NCBI GenBank assembly: GCA_026075535.2
Contig: AP026538.1
Coordinates: 4,774,001 to 4,838,000 of the forward strand
Direction of reading: 5' to 3'
Origin: Tricholoma matsutake
Lineage: Eukaryota; Basidiomycota; Agaricomycetes; Agaricales; Tricholomataceae
Length of the DNA stretch: 64,000 bases
Positions 57,292 to 64,000 of this stretch are shown one piece after another. The position numbers and the translations under genes are program-made. A model generated the notes under the pieces. That model did not search any database. It was not told where the DNA came from and saw only the letters and a program-made list of their open reading frames with translations. Position 1 is the first letter of the stretch, and every line of letters starts with the position of its first letter.

Positions 57292-58416
57292 TTGACCACC
57301 ATACCCCCAATGCAAACCTCAGTACACCCATATGCATCAGTCAGGGAGAATGCCTATTTGCCACCACACGAAAGGAACTTCGCTGGTGCATCGAAGGGTA
57401 AGGAGAAAGACAGACCATTATATGCGACACAGGCACCCATACAAAATGAGAAAATCACCCATGATATCTTTTTGCGCTCGATGAAGATGCCAATCGTCAT
57501 GCTTACATCGGAAGAACTACTCTTGCTTTCACCCGAGGTTTGGATGAAATGGAGAGAACAGGTCACACCAAAATGGGTACCACAAACTGGAAACAATGCC
57601 ACAAACATGTTCAGTCCCAATGTGATTATCATGCCCGACCCGTATGAGACCTATATTAGCAGTCTTCGACCCGGTGAAATCCCTCAGCCTTTTGTTGTCG
57701 CTAAAGAAACTTCCTCAATTAGATCAGTTATTATGGATGTTCAGGGTAACAACCAGGTAGAAAGTGTCGTCGATCCCAGTTCCTCGATCATATCGATGGC
57801 CAAAGATGTCTGTCATGAACTCGGTCTAGCATACGACTCCTCAATTCAGCTTCTGATGCAGTCTGCCAACAGCACTGTGGACGAAACACTCGGTTTAGCA
57901 TGCAATGTGCCCTGCAATCTCGGTGGAATCACCCTATACATGCAGATACATGTTATTCAGGACCCAGCTTACGATATTCTACTTGGACAACCATTTGACA
58001 TCTTAATGGAAAGCGTCATTAGAAATTACCAGAACAAAGCCCAAACAATCATGATATGTGATCCGAACTCAACTTGGACCGCTACCATTCCCTTGATCCC
58101 TAGATTGCACCATTGTCTAAAAGTAGTTTTTGAGGATTTTCAGCATCAGAGAATGAAATTTCGGAACAGTGCGCTTTCATTATTTCATTCGACTCTTCTG
58201 ACTCCTCTATATTTATCGAACACACTGCAAATATCCCTGAAATCAACTCCTCTGAAGAATTATCTGCAACACTTTCTGAACTATATTTATCTGCATGTGA
58301 CGAGTTCCACGTTCCTCGAAATGCCTCAATGGTGTTCATACCTATGCAAACCTCTTCATCATATGTTTCCCCTTCCTCTGTTATTTCCGACAATTGCCAG
58401 TCTAGTTATTTATTGA
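57292..58416 (+). pseudogene. G4 protease
   Basis: The 374-codon frame includes the pre-protease stretch LLLLSPEVWMKWREQVTPK and the protease site VVDPSSSIISMAKDVCHELG, in which the usual Gly is changed. It also has YDILLGQPFDILMESVIRNY and an aspartic protease C-terminal block. Its 590-bp central part (57,685-58,272) is duplicated in inverted orientation at 62,553-63,146. Confidence 0.82.
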
Positions 58417-58719
58417 TGAAGAAGAAGTATAAACCAGTTGCACAGAAGGTCCATCCAATCACGGCCAAACTACCCAATCAGTTTCGAATTATTTGATGCA
58501 TCAAGGGTGATCCCCTCAAAGACATGCCTCCATTAAATCCCCATCCTCTGATATTTGAATCAATCCCTTGATATAACCTCGAATGCAAAAACATCATCAA
58601 TCGAAATCATCCAGGCGATTTTCTATGGCCTCAAGAATGAGATCTCATGCATGACTTCATTCGAAACCAGCAAGTGGGGTTCGCATGGACCAAAAATGAA
58701 TGAGGAAGGTTTTGACCAG

Positions 58720-60100
58720 ATTTCTTCCCCCCTATCGAGTTCCCAGTCGTCCCTCATACTCCTTGGGTCAAACACAATATCCCCATACCTCCTGGTCTGT
58801 ATGAACAGATCTGTGAAATGCTGAAAAAGAAGATCAAAGCAGGAGTCTATGAGTCGTCAAACTTGTCTTATCAATCATGATGGTTTTGCATTGCAAAGAA
58901 AGATGCAAAATCACTCCAAATAGTCCACAGTCTCGAGCCACTAAACCAAGTTATGATTCAGCACTCAGGCATCATCCCGATCCCTGAGCATTTAGCCAAA
59001 CAGTTTGGAGTATGCGCTTGTGGAGGGATGTTGGATTTATATGTCGCATTCGATGAAAGGCTCATAGCTGAATCTTCTCAAGATATAATGACTTTCCAGA
59101 CCCCATTCAGTGCACTTCAAATCGTCACCCTACTGATGGGTTGGATGAACTCAGTTCCAATCTTACATGACGACGTCACTTTCATCCTACAACCTGAAGC
59201 CCCTCATATCACGATCCCTTATATCAATGACACACCAGTGAAGGGTCCGAAATCGGAATATCGAACGATCGGTGGGTCTTATGAAATGATCGCTGACAAC
59301 TCAGGCATTCGACAATTTGTATGGGAGCATTTCGAGAACCTGAATCGCATTGTCCAGTGCATGAAGTATTGTGGTGGGATGTTCTCAGGACCAAAGTTAT
59401 TGCTTGTGTCCCCAAAATAACCATTTTAGGTCATCAATGCAATATTCAAGGTCGAATGGCTGATCCGACACGTATCGATAAGATTCAGAAGTGGGGTCCA
59501 TGTCGTATGCTCACAGAAGTTAAGGTGTTCTTAGGAACGATTGGAGTTTGTCGAATTTTTATTCAGAGTTTTGCACATCAAGCAGCTGTGCTAATCAACC
59601 TTACTCAAAAAGATGTGCCCTTCAAATTTGGCCCATCTCAGGTAGCAGCACAAGAAGATCTCAAGCAAGCGCTCCAAAACTCGCCAGCAATTCAAGCAAT
59701 CGACTATACCTTGAACACCCCAGTCATTCTCACAGTCGACACATCGAGCATCGCAATCGGCTATTTCCTAGTGCAATGCAACTGGGATAACCCTCGAAAA
59801 CGATACTACAGTTGATTTGGCTTGATCACACTCAATGACCATGAATCCCGGTTCTCGCAACCAAAACTCAAACTTTACAGTCTATATTGAGCCCTTGGGG
59901 CACTTCGTTTATATTTGATAGGGGTGCAAAACCTTATCGTCGAGGTCAATGCAAGGTATATCAAAGGCATGCTCTCAAATCCTGATATTGTGCCTAGCGC
60001 TAGCATCAACTGATGGATTGTTTCAATTCTAACATTCCACTTCATGCTAGTTCATGTTGCAGGTATGCACCATGGGCTGGACAGTCTTTCATGACATCCT
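58720..60100 (+). pseudogene. G4 reverse transcriptase and RNase H
   Basis: The frame includes NIPIPPGLYEQICEMLKKKI, a degenerate first catalytic region, and PYINDTPVKGP where YxDD has become YIND. After a frameshift near 59,400 it reads FLGTIGVCRIFIQSFAHQAA and RNase H VDTSSIAIGYFLVQ and SRFSQPKLKLY. Stops at 58,878, 59,418 and 59,813, among others. Confidence 0.8.
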
Positions 60101-61684
60101 CGACAAACCGAAGATGACGATATCAAAGTAGAAGAAGAATTCAGCCACTGGATCGACAAACTACATGGTTTCGTTCACCAAATCAACCCAATTTCAATTC
60201 AACCTTTCCCCTCTCACGCGACTTATCCCACTTTTGCCCAAGCCTCAGATTTCAGCAAGGGGGAGGATGTTTCATATGAAGACATACCTCAATCAGACAA
60301 AGCAAAGAAAGAAAATGAACAATCACTGCTTGTTCATAGATGGTTAGACGATATGGTGCGACCCCCAAATCTATCAGACACCAAGTACGCTACCTTCATG
60401 CGATATTGCACTGAGTTCTTCATAGATTCTGGAAAACTATGGCAAAAAGATCATCATGGAGAACACAAGATCATTGTGATCCCAGAACGTTGCATCGATA
60501 TTATCTGGTCATCACACGACCATATTGGACACAAAATGATCTTTGCCATGAAATCTCACGTCGCCCTACAATTCTGGTGGCCCAACCTGAAAACCAATAT
60601 TGCATGGTACATCTGGATGTGCCATTACTGTCAGTTGTGACAAACTCAAAATCTCCTTATTCCACCAATTGTCGCCACCCCCGCCCCTCTATTCGGAGAA
60701 GTCTACATCGACACAATGCACATGCCACCTTCTGGTGGATATCACTATATAGTACAAGGTCGATGTTCAATATTGTACTGGCCAGAATTCAGGATGCTTT
60801 GCAATGAAACAGCAAAGACCATCGGCGATTGGATCTTCAAAGAAATCATTTGTCGATGGGGCTCGCTTTATGAGATCGTTACTGACAATGGCCCAGCATT
60901 TGTTGCTGCTCTTGAATACTTGGCAAAGTGCTATCATATCAATCACATTCAGATAAGTGGCTACAATTCTCGTGCCAATGGCCTCATCGAACGAGCCCAC
61001 TTTGACGTATGACAGTCACTCTACAAGGCTGTCGATGGTGATCAAACTCAATGGTCAGTGGGGACCTACTCAGTCTTTTGGGCAGAACGTGTAACAGTTC
61101 GAGAATGAATGGGCTGTTTGCCCTATTTTGCAATCACAGGTTCTCATCCACTCATCCCTCTCGACATCTCAGAAGTGACATATCTACAGCCACCACCTGA
61201 CTCGATACTTTCCTCCACCAATCTCATCGCCTGCCATGCTATCGCACTACAGAAATGCTCAACCGATCTCAAAGTACTCTACTCTAGAGTCTACACCACT
61301 TGATGAGAAGCTGCAAAATGCTTCAAAGAAGTTCACAAGTGAATGATTCAAGACTACAATTTTGAAAAGGGTGACCTCGTACTCATGCAAAACACACAGA
61401 TCGAGAAAGCCCTTAATTGAAAAATGCGAGCTCAATATCTCAGCCCACTCATTGTTATTGCATGAAACTATGGTGGCACTTATATTCTTTGCAAGCTCGA
61501 TGGTTCAGTTCTTCATCAACCAGTAGCTGCTTTCCGAGTTCTACCCTATCTAGCACAAAAATTGATTCCCCTTCCTCTGAACTTCTTCGATATCAATGAT
61601 CATCGGCTTGAACAACTTCGAACAACATTGGACATCGACGTCTCCGTCGACGAAGGTATTCCTGCCCTCGACAAAGACAAATAG
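60101..61684 (+). pseudogene. G4 integrase
   Basis: The zinc finger HDHIGHKMIFAMKSHVAL ... CHYCQL is followed by VYIDTMHMPPSGGYHY (first Asp), IVTDNGPAFVAAL (second Asp) and NGLIERAHFDV (Glu), so the catalytic triad is intact. The C-terminal part FEKGDLVLMQNTQIEKAL and PLIVIA leads to a stop at about 61,684. Stops such as TGA 60,638, 61,010 and 61,106 interrupt it. Confidence 0.85.
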
Positions 61685-62040
61685 AGCATTTTCCTTTTAT
61701 TTTCCTTACTTGCAATATTGAAACAAACTCTCCATCTTATAACAGTGTACTATTCCAAGTTGCAATATCGTTTGAAACGTGTTCATGCAACCTCAACAGG
61801 GTTTTTCGGCTATGAAGTAGTTCTGAGCCTTTCCCCTATGACTCATTTTGATAAATTCTCCATCTTACTTTCTTTTTCTTTTGCTCTCCTATGTTTCTTT
61901 TCACATCTATCTTACATTTCTTGGCTTCGAGCATGCACAATATTTCTCATTTCAAACTTATCTTGCTCAGACACAACAAAAATGATAAAATTAAAACAAT
62001 AGAACAAACTTCTACTGGGATTCCTCCCACTTCCTGAGCT

Positions 62041-62552
62041 CTTTACACTGCCCCATGTATTCCTGGAGGAATCCTGGTCTTCCTGGTAGGACTACCAGGA
62101 TTCCTCCAGGATTCCCAGTTATCCCTGCCACAGCTATTGTTCACCAAATGTTGCATTCCTGGCTGTTTTTCCTCCAGTGGGATTCCTGGTTCAGTCCTGG
62201 TATATTCCTGGTAAATCAGGCTCTTCCTGGTACTATTCCAGGAGTTCCCCAGGACTTGGACTCTCAGGAATCTGGGGGGACTGACCAGGAATCCTGTAGG
62301 ACTCTATAAGAGTAACCAGGACTCTGTAGGACTCATCAGGACTCACCAGGACTCACCAGGACTCACCAGGAATCCAGTGAGACTCAGTACCCTAAAGTCA
62401 TACCATAATGGAAAGTCAATTTGAGATATCTTACAAGTTTCAAGTGCTTCAGACTTCATGAATTTCACAAAGTACCTACAAAATAAACTTGTTCAGAGCA
62501 GGGATTGAACTCTAGAACTCATGATCAAGAATCACATGACAAACCAAACAAG
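62041..62552 (-). mobile_element. tRNA-derived SINE, copy 7, fused to a gypsy fragment
   Basis: On the minus strand the end is GGGGCAGTGTAAAG at 62,041. The middle is made of TCCTGG/CCAGGA iterations and the body has AAGTTTATTTTGTAGGTAC; the B box GTTCAATCCC lies at about 62,502-62,511. The tRNA-like A-box part is missing: at 62,553 the sequence switches to gypsy protease on the same strand. Confidence 0.65.
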
Positions 62553-63146
62553 TGCAAGTGTTGCAGATAATTCTTCAGAGGAGTTGATTTCAGGGATATT
62601 TGCAGTGTGTTCGATAAATATAGAGGAGTCAGAAGAGTTGAATGAAATAATGAAAACGCACTGTTCCGAAATTTCATTCTCTGATGCTGAAAATCCTCAA
62701 AAACTACTTTTAGACAATGGTGCAATCTAGGGATCAAGGGAATGGTAGCGGTCCGAGTTGAGTTTGGATCACATATCATGATTGTTTGGGCTTTGTTCTG
62801 GTAATTTCTAATGACGCTTTCCATTAAGATGTCAAATGGTTGTCCAAGTAGAATATCGTAAGCTGGGTCCCAAATAACATGTATCTGCATGTATAGGGTG
62901 ATTCCGCTGAGATTGCAGGGCACATTGCATGCTAAACCGAGTGTTTCGTCCACAGTGCTGTTGGCAGACTGCATCAGAAGCTGAATTGAGGAGTCATATG
63001 CTAGACCGAGTTCATGACAGACATCTTTGGCCATCGATATGATCGAGGAACTGGGATCGACAATGCTTTCTACCTGGTTGTTACCCTGAACATCCATAAT
63101 AACTGATCTAATTGAGGAAGTTTCTTTAGCGACAACAAAAGGCTGA
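62553..63146 (-). pseudogene. Inverted, near-identical copy of the G4 protease segment
   Basis: The minus strand repeats G4 from CAGCCTTTTGTTGTCGC (57,685) to TTATCTGCAAC (58,272) with only a few substitutions. It starts directly at the SINE boundary and stops directly before the G5 LTR. It is not a full gene; the frame ends in SINE sequence. Confidence 0.85.
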
Positions 63147-63593
63147 TGTAAGGGGACTAAGGGGGTGCCCTGTGTGTTTTTCCTATTTTTTATGTTTGTC
63201 CCATATTGTTCCCCACCTCATTTCCTTCTATTCTTCATTTTCTATGATTTTTCCGGATTTTATTACTAATTTTCCCTTGCTATCATGTTTGTATATGTTG
63301 ACACTTTTATATTTAGAGGCGGAGTACCCCTTCCGACACATACCCCTTGGTGTGATGTCATTCGGCGGCCTTGATCCGCCTATCTCCGCCTTTTTCTATT
63401 TTTAGGTTATATTTGATTTTTGTCGTCTTCACATATACTGGGCATCAGCAAGGGGATCCTTAGAGTTTTCTCTTCGGATTTCCCTTTGCTAGGTGCGCCC
63501 CCAATGCCTGTATTATGTAGTATAATTTTAACTTCGGATTTCCCTTTGCTAGAGGCTTAGGTTGCCCTTATAGTAGAAAACTCTCCCCTAAGG
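63147..63593 (+). repeat. 5' LTR of gypsy G5 (right boundary approximate)
   Basis: It starts TGTAAGGGGACTAAGGGGG, and its mirrored end TCCCCTAAGG is near 63,584-63,593. A direct repeat TTCGGATTTCCCTTTGCTAG occurs at about 63,474 and 63,533, and a TATATTTA box is near 63,308. No second LTR is in the window, so the boundaries rest on internal symmetry only. Confidence 0.5.
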
Positions 63594-63738
63594 CCCGAAA
63601 ATCGCGAACGCGCTGCCCAAAATAGGCAGGTACGGACTGGACGACGCTTCCCAAAGCTCCACAGAGTCCCTACACACCGTTCCAGATACTCTCGCCTTTA
63701 TTGCACCGCCATTTTCGCCAAACGCACTCCCTAGCGAC

Positions 63739-64000
63739 ATGGACGCATCAGAACGCTTCGACGCGCTTGAAAGCGACGTTTCCGGAATGCGTGCGCAAAT
63801 CGACTCGCTTAAATCTACGATTGAAAACTTCGTTAGGACCCTCCAGGCTAACCCTACGACTAATAGTTCCCCCTTCACGACTCCAAGCGCACCCAACAAC
63901 GATGTTTTGCCAAACACGTCCACTAAGGAACATGCCCAGATCAAACCGTCCCCCCCCCGCCGAATTTAATGGTGCACATACGCAGGGACGTGCATTCCTT
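63739..64000 (+). CDS. G5 gag N-terminus (runs off the window)
   Basis: From ATG 63,739: MDASERFDALESDVSGMRAQ, a short coiled coil typical of the N-terminus of gypsy gag in mushrooms, then a Thr/Ser/Pro spacer. At a C-run (63,949-63,957) the current frame stops at 63,969, while the neighbouring frame reads on as AEFNGAHTQGRAF, the start of the capsid, so one C appears to have been gained or lost. CpG content is much higher than in the other elements of the window. Confidence 0.6.

Larger units (their letters stand above)
55551..61985 (+). mobile_element. Gypsy retrotransposon G4, internal region
   Basis: Gag, protease, reverse transcriptase, RNase H and integrase follow the 5' LTR in order on the plus strand. 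No 3' LTR is seen: after the integrase stop (about 61,684) about 300 bp of T-rich sequence leads to a SINE at 62,041. Many stops, mostly TGA, show age. No chromodomain is visible. Confidence 0.87.

Noticed and set aside
62055..62309. 84-aa ORF in the SINE tail
   Set aside because: It is made of TCCTGG/CCAGGA iterations and has no counterpart in other copies.

Overview
The window looks like a repeat graveyard from a basidiomycete fungus (probably an Agaricomycete). The evidence is a Plavaka-type transposase, chromodomain Ty3/gypsy elements, short spliceosomal introns of about 50-70 nt with GTAAGT donors and CTAAC branch points, and an Spt5-like KOW protein of the kind expanded in mushroom genomes. 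I see no convincing intact housekeeping gene, no rRNA, no true tRNA and no CRISPR array.

Left third (1-25,200). A 3'-terminal gypsy piece (G1, 376-3,648) abuts a minus-strand gypsy (H, 14,122 down to 3,654). H is split by a complete 7.6-kb Tf1-like element (F, 5,079-12,694; LTRs of 799 bp; target duplication GCTTG). F carries a putative self-priming primer site, an array of variable-stem hairpins in its leader, one long gag-pol frame broken only by TGA stops plus two frameshifts, and an extra ORF after pol. A tRNA-derived SINE and a block of palindrome-plus-intron modules follow. A second minus-strand gypsy (E, about 15,303-25,200) contains a solo LTR at 20,269-21,431.

Middle (25,200-37,870). 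A decayed plus-strand gypsy (G3) is interrupted by a 2.4-kb composite insertion with 13-bp flanking duplications. Then comes a dense mosaic of non-coding repeats. It holds several SINE copies sharing tRNA-like heads and a GTGTAAAG end but with very different iterated middles. It also holds nine copies in the window of a module (GGGCCCAAACGATG-type hairpin, intron-like segment, constant GTTATAATCTA exon, second hairpin), an array of GC hairpins, a minisatellite, and the two halves of one hAT-type MITE that appear to have been separated by an inversion.

Right part (37,870-54,440). This is a DNA-transposon neighbourhood with a Plavaka transposase (48,241 down to 44,050, minus), a downstream repeat-associated ORF, several degraded spliced genes, and a decayed Spt5-like gene with KOW motifs and an S/T-P-A-W tail. 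Two nearly identical 0.84-kb hAT-type MITEs in opposite orientation, each with 8-bp target duplications, interrupt the transposase and the downstream ORF.

Right end (54,439-64,000). A plus-strand gypsy with its 5' LTR (G4), a SINE fused to an inverted, nearly identical copy of G4's protease region (a likely chimeric retrocopy), and the 5' end of a CpG-rich, apparently young gypsy (G5) that runs off the window. Most other elements show CGA-to-TGA decay, which fits CpG methylation.
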